Source: Raphanus sativus (lineage: Eukaryota; Streptophyta; Magnoliopsida; Brassicales; Brassicaceae). Taken from it: a DNA stretch of 64,000 bases. Every line of letters starts with the position of its first letter. Positions within the stretch are counted from its first letter, which is position 1. The stretch spans positions 12,276,001-12,340,000 of the forward strand of contig NC_079516.1 of NCBI RefSeq assembly GCF_000801105.2, in the 5' to 3' direction. A program made the translations under genes and the position numbers. Shown here in pieces: positions 1 to 12,305 of the stretch. The notes under the pieces were generated by a model. The model worked only from the letters and a program-made list of their open reading frames with translations, did not search any database and was not told where the DNA came from.

Positions 1-807
1 GAACCCAAAATAAGTCACTTGAAATACGGAAGTCACTAGTTTACAAGTTATGGTCGAGCTAAACTATTAGATGTGATCATTTTTATTTTGGAAAAATTGC
101 CAAAAGAGAAGAAAAAACAAGGTTGTCTTTTTGGTATAAAATTAATTTTTGTCCATTTTTTTTTCATTTTTGTCCTTTGTATTTCTGAAAATTAATGAAA
201 TAAATAATTTTATGAATCAAAAAAATTATTAAAAATATAAACAATTAATAAAACACCCATATACACAAGCTCGTAAACTTTTTTTGTTCAAAAACTTGAT
301 AAATAAAATTGTTAAAATATGTTCTACTAAAAGTAGAATGCGTCTTCTACGAAAAGCGGTACAGTAAAAATGATTCTAAAATAAACATGTTCATCTACTT
401 CTTTTAGAACGTTCATTATACTATTTACTAATCTCTAAATAGAAGAATGTGCATTTTACTAATCATAAAGGTATCCACTTTTATAACGTATTCTAAATTT
501 CAGAGAATGTGTTTTCTATAATGTACTCTTACGTCTACTCAAAGTAGAAAGTGTATTCAGGATTTTTTTATTTCTTTTAAACTTTTAGAAAGTGTCTTCT
601 ACGAATAAAAATACCTGACTTTTTGCAAAAATTAATGAAATTTTAAGTTAAAGAAATATTCTAAAAATCTCCTAAAAATATTCTAAATTCCTAAAACGTG
701 TTATGATCGATTTTACTTGTGAAAAATTAAAAAAACCGATTCTACATTGTCTTCTTCATCAATCTATGGTTTTTCCATAGTTTTTTTTTCACAAACTCTT
801 GTTCTCT
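1..807. other. AT-rich intergenic DNA without recognised gene
   Basis: This stretch is AT-rich with short homopolymers. I found no open frame with family resemblance and no clear terminal repeats. It runs directly into a decayed MULE transposase fragment, so it may be the 5' part of that old element, but no terminal inverted repeat could be shown. Confidence 0.5.
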
Positions 808-1250
808 ATGATGCATATCTATACAATATGCGGTGTTTGGAAATTAAGTGCAACTACTGGATGACTTTTTTCTGCTGATGACAAAGGAGCTAGGCTACTG
901 TTATTGGAATCAAATTCTATTTTGGAGGATTTAAAAAGAATGGTTGTGGAGGATTTTGATATGGAAGAATATAGGTTAGCCGATTTGGAGTTTAGTTATC
1001 TACCTACTGAGTTAATCAATACATCAAATTTCCCATATGTGATCATTGCAAATGATTGACAGTTTAAGAATCTTTTCTCCATGTTGTTAAGAAGAGACAA
1101 TATTTTGAGAACAAAACTTTGCTGAATGCGATTTTCGAGATATGTGCAATGAAGCATAACTTTGACTACCAGATTATCAAAAACGTATAGCAAAGTTTGG
1201 TATGTTAGATGTGTGGATGATCGATGGATGCAGTTGGAGCGTTCGAGTAG
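808..1250 (+). pseudogene. Decayed N-terminal fragment of a Mutator-like (MULE) transposase
   Basis: Reading from the ATG at 808 gives MMHIYTICGVWKLS, then a stop, then a stretch containing GARLLLLESNSILEDLKRMV, a segment ending SYLPTELINTSNFPYVII, and a second in-frame stop just before QFKN. This is the usual N-terminal region of plant MuDR-type transposases, which carry a ubiquitin/PB1-like fold with the pattern ..LEDLK..V..D....LSYLP. After a frame change, SKVWYVRCVDD followed by a Trp-Ser-Val segment near 1190-1250 resembles the next conserved MuDR block. The catalytic DDE region is absent. Two nonsense codons and at least one indel make this a dead remnant. Family assignment is from pattern memory; the gene-like nature is fairly sure. 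Confidence 0.6.
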
Positions 1251-2709
1251 AGTGTTTGAAGGAGACGTTGATCAACAACCACATTGTAGTATATTTTATC
1301 ATGTTATTTGAAGCCGCAATGATAACAGTAAATACTAAAACTATATAATCATTGCATTTTGTCAACCTAAATTATGAAACAAGGCGATGGAATACGTATA
1401 GTATATCTAACTAACCACCTCAGTTAGACGATCCAATCAAATACAGATCACAATGAATAACTAATCTATTACACATGAGATGTCAGAAACTAGATTATAG
1501 TTAATCAAATATTTTTGAAACAGTATGCTGATCTCAAACCTCCACATTGAATCTTGATTATTATCAACCACTAGATAATATTTTTTAAATATAGATTAAC
1601 TTTTAAATTATATTTAATTAGATTAATTATAGAATTAGTTTTGAGATTATGAGAAATATTATACTATTGGAACAATTTCATGTTGATTTTATACTAAGAA
1701 CGACAACGACCTTGTTTTTTTTTTTTTGACAATTTTTCTTTTTATTTTTTGCATTTATTAAATTGATGCGATATTGTCTGGCTGTAGGGCATGGTGCAAA
1801 ATAAAAGTTGATGCAATCTCATCCCACTTTAAAAGAAATATCAGATTGCTTTTTTTTTTTTTCAAATAGTTGTCATTATCTATATTAAAAAATCATAGAG
1901 ATGTTGAAAGACAATGGCAAATTGAACACCTAACCAATGGCGACAATAAAGTCGCAGGTCGATCTCAAAACCATAATCTTCTTCGTAAGTAGTTAATTAC
2001 ATGTAAACTTGTAATACGACTTATCTTGCTTCTGCATTTTTAAGTTTCAAAATGCTTTTACGAAACTATATTGTATCGTTTTGTTGTGTTATAATTCTTG
2101 TATCTACTCTGATGTATACGAATATAACTTTTTTTCAGACGCAACCAAAAATATTATATTATTTGTACGATTTACGACCTTTTAATAGATGGGATTGTAG
2201 AAGTTTGTTTTTTCTTACTTGATTAAAGTTGGGTGGCCGGTGAATGAACAAGTTGCTTATATTCCAAGTGATCCATAATGAAAGGTATAGTTCACTATAT
2301 ATAAAAAGGAATCATAAGTTTTTCGTTTCTAAAATTTTACTCTCATATATATTGTTGTAAGAACGGGGTCCATTCCATTTTTGGGGCCTACCTGTTGCTA
2401 TATTCTTCTTCACTCAAACATAATAATTGTTTGCTACATATCTGTACAATACTGTACATTGATTTTAGATATACAACACGGAATAAAAGGTTTAAGGTAA
2501 GATCAGTTTTTGAAGGCCATTTGTTCGCAAGTAATGTTTTATCAGATGGTCTATCGCTATCGATATTCATATTCTACCAAAATCTAACTAATTCGAACAT
2601 ATAATATTTCATCAATTAGCTTAGTAATGTTTAGTCTTTTTTCTCACTGTGACGTATTTTAAGAAAATTAACCAATTTTAAGAAAAGAGGTTTTGTAAAA
2701 TATAAACTA
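1251..2709. other. AT-rich intergenic DNA, nothing recognised
   Basis: No coding pattern, RNA gene or bounded repeat was found in this stretch beyond poly-T runs. It may include further remains of the MULE fragment just upstream. Confidence 0.45.
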
Positions 2710-2956
2710 CTCCCTCCGTTTTTAAATGATGGATGTTCTGGAAAAAAAAATTGTTTAAAAAGATAGTTTTTTTTACATTTTCAATGTTTAATTTAATGAA
2801 AAATTGTAAGTTTCAAAAAAATTAATGGTGTTTATTGAATTTCTATTGGCTAAAAATTGTTATTCACAAAAACAATGCAGTTACAATCAAAATTTAATGA
2901 ATTTTTTTAATATATGTGAAAATTCTAAAATAAATATCTTTTAAAAACAGATGGAG
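2710..2956. mobile_element. Stowaway-like MITE (Tc1/mariner type), 247 bp
   Basis: The left end reads CTCCCTCCGTTTTTAAA and the reverse complement of the right end reads CTCCATCTGTTTTTAAA, an imperfect terminal inverted repeat. A TA dinucleotide lies on both sides (2708-2709 and 2957-2958), the target duplication expected of Stowaway elements. The CTCCCTCCGT start is the common terminus of plant Stowaway MITEs. The interior is AT-rich and non-coding, so any movement would need a mariner transposase supplied from elsewhere. Confidence 0.8.
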
Positions 2957-3249
2957 TAAATGATTATATTTTTTGGAACAAATTTTATACATCTACTGAA
3001 CAACCACCCATTGAAGAACATGGTCATCTAGTGACACCACTACTAGTGTCATTGAAGTTGTTAGTACCATTCACTATGTTAGTTATAGCTATAATAATAA
3101 TTATTATCACTATTGCATTATTTGAAATTGACATATAAATTTATTGAGTGGGTATGATTCTTTAGATTTCGTATAATATAATAAACTACCACAATATATA
3201 GCTTATCATAACTAATATGTTTCCTTTCATCTAGAATCGACAGTTGTTA

Positions 3250-4362
3250 ATCTATCTTATTAAAACAAAAACATTATGTTGGATTTAACATTTATTTTGT
3301 AAGTTTTTAAATTAAATACACTTTTATACTTTATAGTTAAACCTACATTAAATCACTAATGTTTCTTTTTTTATACTACTATCCATGTTTCTTTCTTTAT
3401 ACTACTATCCATGTTTCCAAACAATATACTTATTTCTTTATACTACTATCAATGTTTCCAAAATATATTTTTTATACTACTATTAATGTTTCCGAACAAT
3501 ACAATAATTAATCTTATTTATTTTATATCTATCATTTTCTCTTTAAAATTTTGTAGAAATGTCATAATTTCATAAATTGCAAAATAATGAACTTTAAAAT
3601 TTGGATTATAAGATTACAAATTATGAAACTATTACAATTTAAATCCAATTAGATTACATATCGGTCATCCATCAGTTCAATCGGTTAGTCTCAAGTTTTA
3701 CTGATTTTTTTAATATGAATATTTTAGAAACCTAAATTGAATTGTCAGATCTCCGGATTAAACGGTATAATCACAATCATGTTGAATTTAAAAACACTGA
3801 TTTAAATCTATCTTATTAAAACAAAAACATTCTGTTGGACTTAACATTTATTTTGTAAGTTTTTAAATTAAATACACCTTTATACTTTATAGTTAAACCT
3901 ACATTAAATCACTAATGTTTCTTTCTTTATACTACTATCCATGTTTCTTTCTTTATACTAATATCCATGTTTCCAAACAATATACTTATTTCTTTATACT
4001 ACTATCAATGTTTCCAAAATATATTTTTATACTACTATTAATGTTTCCAAACAATACAATAATTAATCTTATTTATTTTATATCTATCATTTTCTCTTTA
4101 AAATTTTGTAGAAATGTCATAATTTCATAAATTGCAAAATAATGAACTTTAAAATTTGGATTATAAGATTACAAATTATGAAACTATTACATTTAAATCC
4201 AATTAGATTACATATCGGTCATCCATCAGTTCAATCGGTTAGTCTCAGGTTTTACTGATTTTTTTTAATATGAATATTTTAGAAACCTAAATTGAATTGT
4301 CAGATCTCCGGATTAAACGGTATAATCACAATCAGGTTGAATTTAAAAACACTGATTTAAAT
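3250..4362. repeat. Tandem direct duplication, two copies of about 556 bp
   Basis: Copy 1 is 3250-3805 and copy 2 is 3806-4362, both starting ATCTATCTTATTAAAAC and both ending near AAAACACTGATTTAAAT. They differ by only a few substitutions and small indels. Each copy contains a smaller minisatellite built on units like ATGTTTCTTTCTTTATACTA followed by CTATC. Because each copy starts with a Helitron-like 5' end, the element may have gained a second 5' terminus by unequal exchange or by slippage in rolling-circle replication. Confidence 0.85.
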
Positions 4363-4478
4363 GCAAAAATATTTTAAATACACACTCTTTAAAAATTACC
4401 AAAATATTTATTAAGTTATTAGTGAAATTTTTCATCGTAAAATATTCTGCGCTTTCAAAGCGCGGATCAAAATCTAGT
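3251..4478 (+). mobile_element. Non-autonomous Helitron, 1,228 bp, with internal tandem duplication
   Basis: The left end starts TCTATCTTATTAAAAC directly after an A, and the right end is GCGCTTTCAAAGCGCGGATC followed by AAAATCTAG and then a T. This fits Helitron rules: 5' TC, a GC-rich hairpin a few bases before a 3' CTAG, and insertion between A and T with no target duplication. The interior has no Rep/helicase gene, so it depends on another element. Most of its length is two direct copies of about 556 bp (3250-3805 and 3806-4362). Confidence 0.8.
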
Positions 4479-4793
4479 ATTTATTAAGATATGGACCATT
4501 CCCCTCTCCCCCACCCAGCGAAGACTGGAACTCATAAGCATACTTTCAAACTCCTAGACATAAGGAAATCCATGCTAAGTAACCAGATAAGCATACTTTG
4601 AAATGTGGCCAGTTAGAATTATTGGATGTAGTTATGTCTTCATCGCCTCTGACCTCACCTGCTCTAGCTATAATAATAAATGTTTAAAAGTCACATGCTG
4701 TGTACAACAATATCATCTACCTTATGTATGCTATTCAACGAGTAGTTCAAAAAGTGTATGTAATTAATATTCAAAGATCATCTTGAAGACATT

Positions 4794-5044
4794 TTTTTTT
4801 TTTTTTTTGTAAAAAAAAAGGGTTAAACCCGGGTCACTATTGGAACCAGACCTAACCCCCGGGGGAGTCGCAAGCCCGCGGATGGACTCCTTCTCCTGGG
4901 CATTCAAATGGGTCCTAAAGCATGGACCCATATCCGCGTTAGGTGAACAGAACAATGTGACTTAGTTTCGCATAGCAGGAGGATCGAACCTGAAACGTGT
5001 TAGCGTCCCAGGCCCGTCCACTGCCACTTGACCACAAGGCCCGT
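4794..5044 (-). mobile_element. tRNA-derived SINE with 16-bp target duplication
   Basis: On the minus strand the element starts GGGCCTTGTGGTCAAGTGGC, which holds a pol III A box (TGGTCAAGTGG). It then has a perfect B box GGTTCGATCC, a GC-rich unrelated body and an A-rich tail (the poly-T at about 4794-4808 on the plus strand). The sequence TCATCTTGAAGACATT lies on both sides, at 4778-4793 and 5045-5060. The perfect duplication implies a young insertion. It would be mobilised by a LINE reverse transcriptase. Confidence 0.88.
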
Positions 5045-5060
5045 TCATCTTGAAGACATT

Positions 5061-6663
5061 ACATCCAATTGTTCCTTTACGAATAACATAAATACAAAAG
5101 GAAAGAAGTTTCCTACAGGTTAAGATTCCAGTGGTTAAAATGTGCGTTAATATACACTTTTTAAAGACATCACATGGAAACGACTCATAAACATTTGGAT
5201 TATATGATCTAGACATTGTCGTAACGTAACTGAGACGTAAATAACCTAATTCGATTTATTTTCCCCACGATTTGCTAACACGTAGCCATGCAACGCTAGT
5301 TTGTTTTTAGTTCAACCAATTTGTAACATTATTCTAAATATGTTTGTATGTCTCAAAAGGCCACAAACCTAACTTCCATTATTAAATAAAGCCAAATTGA
5401 TCTTGATTTTGATAATTGTTGGTGAATGAATTCCAGAATCAGACCATACTTTACTGTATCAAATTTTTAGCAATCAATACAATTAAAACAGCAGATATTT
5501 TTTTGATATCCCCTTGAACTTTGAAAATATTTACATGAGTGCTATTATCATTTATTTTTTAAAAACAAATATTATGGTAATTATTTAAATTGAGAAGATG
5601 TAGTTCCTATTAATATGGAAAATTTGGTACACTGCAGATACTATATTCCTATTAATATGCAACATAAAGTAGTTAATAAATTTTAATACATTAAGAGTTT
5701 TTAGTATATTCGATTTTTTTTAAAAAAATGATAACTTCTAAATACTACACAAGATTACAAATAATCGTAAAATAAATCTTATACGTTAGAAACAATATCT
5801 TAATAATTTTTTCACAAATAGAAAAATCCTACTTAACTACTAAAATTAATAGATCGACACTATCCTATTAATACTCAATGTCTTCAAATAATATTAAGAT
5901 CCGAAATAACTAATAAACTATATCAGCTTTCGAGATATATGATCAATATACGCGGTATTAGTATATAAAATCATATATCATTTTGTTCAAATTTAATAAA
6001 ATTTTAAAGTATAAAAATTATAAAAAGTAAAAACATGTTTAAGTCAGTGTTTTTTAAATTTATGCAAACTTTGTACCCGACTGCTTTAGTCATTTGGTTA
6101 TTGGGTCGGCTGAAAGTAAAATGTATGTCAATAGTTTAATCAATTCAATATATAATTATACATATCAATATTAAAAATACAACAAAAATCATGTTAAAAA
6201 TTTAGTAAAATCTTAAATATATTTTCTATATTTTTTGTTTAACATAAAATATAAAAAATAATTAAACAGTTTTGTAACAGTTGGAGTTACCACATATAAT
6301 AAAAAGTACAATAAAATTAAAATGGCTAAGTATTTAAATATCTAATGAAAACATTGAGATTATATTGTAAATTGGATTAAACTAAAAAAATAACGAGTTA
6401 AATCAAATTGGATTCCACACCAATCATTTTTCAATTAAACTGGTAGCATCGGGTTTTTGCTATTTTGCGGGTTTATTGAAGTTTCAAATAACGGTTATTT
6501 CTTGAAATCCAGGTTAAATTATATATCGGATTAATAGATTTCCGGTTAGATCGTGAGTACAAATTGAATACAGGTCTGGATTGAGTTTTAAAAAACGCGG
6601 ATTTAAATGCAAAAGGTTAAATAGACAACATACCATACACTTTATAATATTGTTAAGGAAATT
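5061..6663. other. AT-rich DNA, probably the body of a second Helitron
   Basis: No gene is visible. The composition and short phrases such as GATTTAAATGCAAAA near 6600 resemble the Helitron at 3251-4478, and the stretch leads into a Helitron 3' end at 6711. A matching 5' TC end was not found with confidence. Confidence 0.4.
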
Positions 6664-6711
6664 TCACATCATAAAGTATCCCGCGCTTTAAAAGCCCGGG
6701 TCAAAATCTAG
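6664..6711 (+). mobile_element. Helitron 3' terminus
   Basis: The sequence CCCGCGCTTTAAAAGCCCGG, then GTCAAAATCTAG followed by T, matches the 3' end of the Helitron ending at 4478 (hairpin, spacer, CTAG|T). The stem has one mismatch. The 5' boundary lies somewhere upstream and was not resolved, so only the terminus is annotated. Confidence 0.7.
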
Positions 6712-6712
6712 T

Positions 6713-8225
6713 TAGCATTAAAGTAGTACAAAATTAACATTATTGTATGCTAATCAATCTATTAACATAAAGCTTCGTTGAAAAGAGAGGTACACTAATA
6801 GTAATTGAGCTCATACCTCCTGCTTTCCCGTACACAACAATAATTTATAGCTGCAGGCAATTAGCAATCATTATCTTTATGAATTAAATTGTGTAGATAT
6901 TTCTGTTACTTGTAAGTGAAGCATGTGTCCTATGCAATGCAAATTTAACAACCTAATCTAATAATTTCTTCGTCTTTACCTTTTTTAGAACTATCTTCTT
7001 CGTCTTCTTTTTTTATATAATCACTTGTTATATATGTAGGTGTACCTGTGAGTTTATACATATGTTTATGTAAAGGGTCACTATCCCAAGTCATTAACTA
7101 TTTGTTCGTACATGTGATAGTATATATTTGCAACTTGCAACATTTTGTTCCAAACACACATGCATTGGATGTTGATGTGGTTCAATGGCCTATATAGTTG
7201 ATAGATATCTTGCAAAAACCAAATGAAATCATCTAATATCTTTTGAAATTTTGCCTCTTTTTCGTTGGGGAGTAGAGCTAATTTTTAATAGAAAATCTTT
7301 TGGTGAATGTTGTCAATGACAAGAAACGCGTTTACAGAAACTCGGTATATATACTACTCAAATGACAATACCATGTACATAATACTCATACTCATATATA
7401 CGTAAAGTTAAATCCAGTGGTGCTTCTTTTTATTTCTTTTTTTAAAAATTGAAACATTGTCTTTATCATATGTTACGAATCAAAACAACTTCATAGCTAG
7501 TTGGATTTAGTTGGGATATTTTGGAAATATTGCCAAGCTATCTTTAATCATAATTTACGAAAATATATAAACCGCTTTATAAACTAGTTTTGATGTACAT
7601 GAAGTGATATAATGCTAGTAAGTCACGCGTAAGAGAGAACCTCGAAGTGGCAGCCTGTCACGTAAGTAAAAACAACTGCGGAAACCATTAAGATTCACGG
7701 ACTCGAGACAAAAGAACGCAACTTGCAGTTTGAAGCTCGACAAAATCTACCATTTGATGAGTAATACGACACCATCACGGGTCACTACCAAACACTCTTG
7801 CTTATTGGGATCTATGATTTCTTTTTCTCATCCTTTCAGAAAATTATATTTTTTTCCATCGTAAACCATTGACCATTGATTAATGAATATATGACAGCAT
7901 GTAAATAATTTTAAAATAATTAATACATAGTCGTAAAATCGAATTTAAGCTAAAGAAGTCAAAAATTAACGTATTTTGAAAATATGTATCAGTATAAACC
8001 AAACACAACCAACTCATCAGTTAACAGATAATATTGTCCCCTTCCTTTTTAAATATCCATTATGCTTTTGGACCTGAAGAATACACTGACTAGAAACCAA
8101 ATCTTTCGTGGTTTTGAAAAAGCATAAATCAAAAGTTGATATGGGGTCGCCTGAAACATTGTATACTCAAAAGAATATATATACGTACATTTAATTTATA
8201 CCTAAAAGTTAATTTTATACTGTAC
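6713..8225. other. Intergenic DNA, nothing recognised
   Basis: AT-rich sequence with no recognised coding exon or bounded element. The part near 7600-7800 is less AT-rich but has no frame I could assign. Confidence 0.4.
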
Positions 8226-8240
8226 GTTGAATATTCAATC

Positions 8241-8412
8241 TTTTTTTTTTTTTTTTTTAACCAGGTGTTGGCCCCTTCGGGACCCACCACCTAGGCACGG
8301 CGCCAGCCTGCGTCTGTACCGGTTAAGACCCTGGACACGCCTCCCCGCCCGAGTTTCGAACCCGCGTTCCCTCAGCCGAAGCCTCGGAGTACCACTGGAC
8401 TAACTCGTCCGG
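8241..8412 (-). mobile_element. tRNA-derived SINE with perfect 15-bp target duplication
   Basis: Read on the minus strand, the body begins near GGACGAGTTAGTCCAGTGGT (A-box region), continues to the B box GGTTCGAAAC and ends in a poly-A tail (plus-strand T run 8241-8258). GTTGAATATTCAATC flanks it at 8226-8240 and 8413-8427. It lies about 400 bp upstream of the BXL4 start codon, on the opposite strand, so it sits in that gene's promoter region. Confidence 0.9.
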
Positions 8413-8764
8413 GTTGAATATTCAATCTGCACTCATGTATATGTATAAAAGTTAAAGCTAAAGCCCACTCGCATGCTTTTTTTTTCTTCTTTATATCTAT
8501 AATTTTATTAAAAACTATTAAATCATTAAGTAAAATAAGTTTTTAAAAGATGAAAGAACAAAGGTATATATTATACACCGTATGGTATCATTGTTTATTT
8601 CCTCGAATATCGTTCGTGGTATGGTATCATTCTACGTCAAGAACCTCATGTTCTCAAATATAATAGGTAGAATACAATATTCAAATTATAAAAGAGTAAT
8701 AATACAATCCTCAATTATTTATAAAGATCACATATTCTTCAGTGAGCGTTCTAGCTTGTTAGTT

Positions 8765-8772
8765 TATAAATA
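8765..8772 (+). promoter_or_regulatory. Likely TATA box of BXL4
   Basis: TATAAATA lies 54 bp before the ATG at 8826, which leaves room for a leader of about 25-30 nt. No closer ATG intervenes. Confidence 0.55.
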
Positions 8773-8825
8773 GTATCACTAAACCAAAACACAAAATATA
8801 ATCCCAAGAGTAGAAACACAACACA

Positions 8826-11800
8826 ATGGGCTCTTCTTCTCCGCTAACAAGGCGAAAGAGAGACCCGACCTCTGTTTTATCTGTGTTTCTTGTTTTCCTC
8901 TGTTTCTCAGCTTCATCAAACGCTCAATCCACGCCTGTTTTTGCCTGCGATGTCGCCGGAAACTCATCCCTCTCCGCTTATGGTTTCTGCAACAGCGCTT
9001 TGAAGATCGAAGCCAGAGTGGCTGATCTTGTCGGGAGGCTCACGTTGCAAGAAAAGATCGGGTTCTTAGTGAATAAAGCTAATGGCGTGACACGGCTTGG
9101 GATTCCGACGTATGAATGGTGGTCAGAAGCACTTCACGGCGTTTCTTACATCGGACCCGGCACGCATTTTTCCGGCCAAGTTCCCGGCGCCACGAGCTTC
9201 CCCCAGGTCATACTCACCGCCGCTTCTTTCAACGTATCTCTGTTTCAAGCCATTGGCAAGGTAAATAATTTTTTCCCATTTTCAACCATTCAAATCCTTT
9301 AAATAACATAAACAGCATTATGACAAAAATAACAGACAAGAAGAATAATTCTCAAAATAACATTAATTAAAATGTAAATTGTTTTAGTTAATCCAAATTT
9401 CAAGTTTTTACCCTAACTCCATCCTTAAATAATAGTCTATACATAATAGATAAATTTAAATATAAAATAAATAAAAACATTTTACTTTTTAATTATATTA
9501 TCTTGGTAACTTCTTCATGTGTGCTAGTTTTGCTATTTTAGAATAAAATGTTATTTTAGCGTTACCCTATAGTATTCTTTTATTGTTTCTTTATTTATTT
9601 TGTTCATCTTTTGCTTTTGTTAATCTTTTTGGATAATGTAAATATCTTAGTTTTTAATGCAACTGCGCCTCTCTTTCTTTCTCTTTCGTAAGGTTAAATT
9701 AAAAAAAAAAAAAAGGTACAAGTTAACTTTTTCAATAGTTTCTTTTGTACTGTTTTGGATGACAATGTTTTTTACTCATTTGCTAAGGTTGTCTCCACGG
9801 AAGCCAGGGGAATGTACAATGTTGGATTAGCCGGTTTAACGTATTGGTCACCGAATGTTAATATATTCCGAGATCCGAGATGGGGAAGAGGACAAGAGAC
9901 TCCTGGAGAAGATCCATTGCTTTCTAGCAAGTATGCTTCAGAATATGTTAAGGGTCTTCAAGAGACTGAAAGCAGCGATGCTAACCGCCTCAAAGTCGCC
10001 GCCTGCTGCAAACACTACACCGCTTACGACGTTGATAATTGGAAAGGCATAGAACGTTACACTTTCAACGCCGTGGTAAAGACTCAAACCCATTAATCTA
10101 ATGAACGATACATTTTCAGTGTCTTGTCCTAGTTGTTTTGTCACATTTATAGTGTGTTTGATTACGGTTTGAAATTTGGATGCTTTATAGTTATTACTGT
10201 ATATGGATGATTTGATATGGATGTAACAAAATTTATTTCAGTATTGTTTTCGGTGTAGTTGTTCAATTGTACTAAATTCGGACTAGGTCACTTGTAGCTC
10301 AATATGTTAGTTGTGATCGGTTTAGTACAAGCTTTTAGGTCATTTAATTTGGTTCATGTTCTGTTTTGTTAAAGTGCAGAGACATGGGTTTGATATTTAT
10401 TGGTGAAAGACATTTTAAGTGCGTGTACTAACTGTTTTTTGTGTGTTTTTGTTGGAGTAGGTGAATCAGCAAGATATGGATGATACATATCAACCACCGT
10501 TCAAGAGTTGTGTGCTTGATGGGAATGTGGCGAGTGTTATGTGTTCTTACAATAAAGTTAACGGTATACCAACATGCGCTGATCCTGATCTCCTCTCTGG
10601 TGTTATCCGTGGTGAATGGAAGTTAAACGGGTAATTACCTGATCCGTTCAGTAGGTTAAAAATTTAAGACCCATTTGATGTAAAATTTGAAAATGTTTAG
10701 GTTCTGACTTATAGTTTTTGTTTTTAAATAGGTACATTGTTTCGGACTGTGATTCAGTAGATGTGTTGTATAAGAACCAGCACTATACCAAGACTCCAGA
10801 GGAAGCTGCAGCTATATCTATCAACGCAGGTTTGGACTTGAACTGTGGTTCATTCCTGGGTCAGCACACAGAAGCCGCGGTTAACGCGGGTTTGGTCAAC
10901 GTGACAGCTATCGACAAAGCGATTTCGAACAATTTTCTAACCCTTATGCGTTTAGGATTCTTCGATGGAGATCCAAAGAAGCAAATCTACGGCGGGCTCG
11001 GTCCTAAAGACGTTTGCACGCCTTCAAATCAAGAGCTAGCCGCAGAAGCAGCAAGACAAGGCATTGTCCTATTAAAAAACACTGGTTCCTTACCGCTTTC
11101 TCCTACAACAATCAAAACACTAGCCGTGATTGGTCCGAACGCGAATGTCACCAAAACAATGATTGGAAACTACGAAGGCACGCCGTGTAAATACACGACA
11201 CCGCTCCAGGGATTAGCCGCGACGGTGTCCACCACGTATCTACCAGGCTGCTCCAATGTAGCTTGCGCGGTGGCGGATGTTGATGCCGCCACGAAACTAG
11301 CAGCAGAAGCTGAGGCGACGGTGCTTGTTATAGGTGCAGATCAGTCTATCGAGGCAGAGAGCCGCGACAGAATCGATCTGAACCTTCCCGGGAAACAACA
11401 AGACCTTGTGACCCAAGTGGCTAAAGCAGCCAAAGGACCGGTCTTGCTAGTTATCATGTCCGGTGGAGGTTTCGACATTACCTTCGCCAAGAACGATCCG
11501 AAGATCGCCGGAATATTATGGGTTGGTTATCCTGGAGAAGCTGGCGGCATCGCCATAGCTGATGTCATCTTTGGCCGTTACAATCCAAGTAAGACTCTGT
11601 TTTTGTATTTGAAAGTTCGTTAGCTTAAACCAGTGATAACCGGTTAATTCTGTTTCAGTAATTAAAAGTTCGTTAGGTTAAACCGAAGATAACCGGTGAG
11701 TTCTGTTTTTTTTAATAGGTGGAAGATTACCGATGACGTGGTATCCACAATCCTACGTGGAGAAAGTACCGATGACGAACATGAACATGAGACCCGATAC

Positions 11801-12305
11801 ATCAAACGGGTATCCGGGTCGGACGTACCGGTTCTACACCGGAGAAACAGTTTACGCCTTCGGAGATGGGCTCAGCTACACCAAGTTCAGCCACAGCTTA
11901 GCCAAAGCTCCTCCACGTGCTGTCTCTCTCCGTCTTGAAGAGAACCACGTTTGCCGATCATCGGAATGTCAGTCGCTGGACGCGTTAGGACCGCACTGCG
12001 AAAAGAACACTGTCGGAACGGCGTTTGAGGTTCATGTTAAGGTACGGAACGGTGGAGACAGAGAAGGGATCCACACGGTGTTTTTGTTCACGACGCCTCC
12101 GGCGGTTCACGGGTCGCCGAGGAAGCATCTTTTGGGGTTTGAGAAGATTCGTTTGGGGAAGATGGAAGAAGCGGTGGTGAAGTTTGAGGTTGATGTCTGT
12201 AAGGATCTTAGCGTTGTTGATGAAGTTGGGAAGAGGAAGATTGGTTTGGGTCAGCATCTTCTACATGTAGGGGACTTGAAACATTCTTTGAGCATTAGAA
12301 TCTGA
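8826..12305 (+). CDS. BXL4: Beta-D-xylosidase 4-like, glycoside hydrolase family 3
   Basis: The product is a secreted enzyme that removes terminal xylose (and possibly arabinose) from cell-wall polysaccharides in the apoplast. Exons 8826-9260, 9788-10075, 10461-10630, 10732-11588 and 11719-12305 join in frame with GT..AG introns to give 778 aa, close to the roughly 784 aa of Arabidopsis BXL4. An N-terminal signal peptide ([18 protein letters not shown], about residues 18-35) is followed by the GH3 N-terminal barrel with [20 protein letters not shown] and the nucleophile motif YIVSDCDS (Asp near residue 303). The GH3 C-terminal domain contains [13 protein letters not shown], and a fibronectin-III-like tail holds [10 protein letters not shown]. 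The next gene downstream, MRS2-2, is also its neighbour in Arabidopsis (At5g64570-At5g64560 by memory). BXL3 is the nearest alternative name, but sequence and synteny favour BXL4. No lesion was seen. Confidence 0.93.

Noticed and set aside
3915..4130. 71-codon frame MFLSLYYYPCFFLY and onward
   Set aside because: It lies inside the Helitron minisatellite; repetitive Phe/Tyr/Leu content comes from AT-rich repeats.
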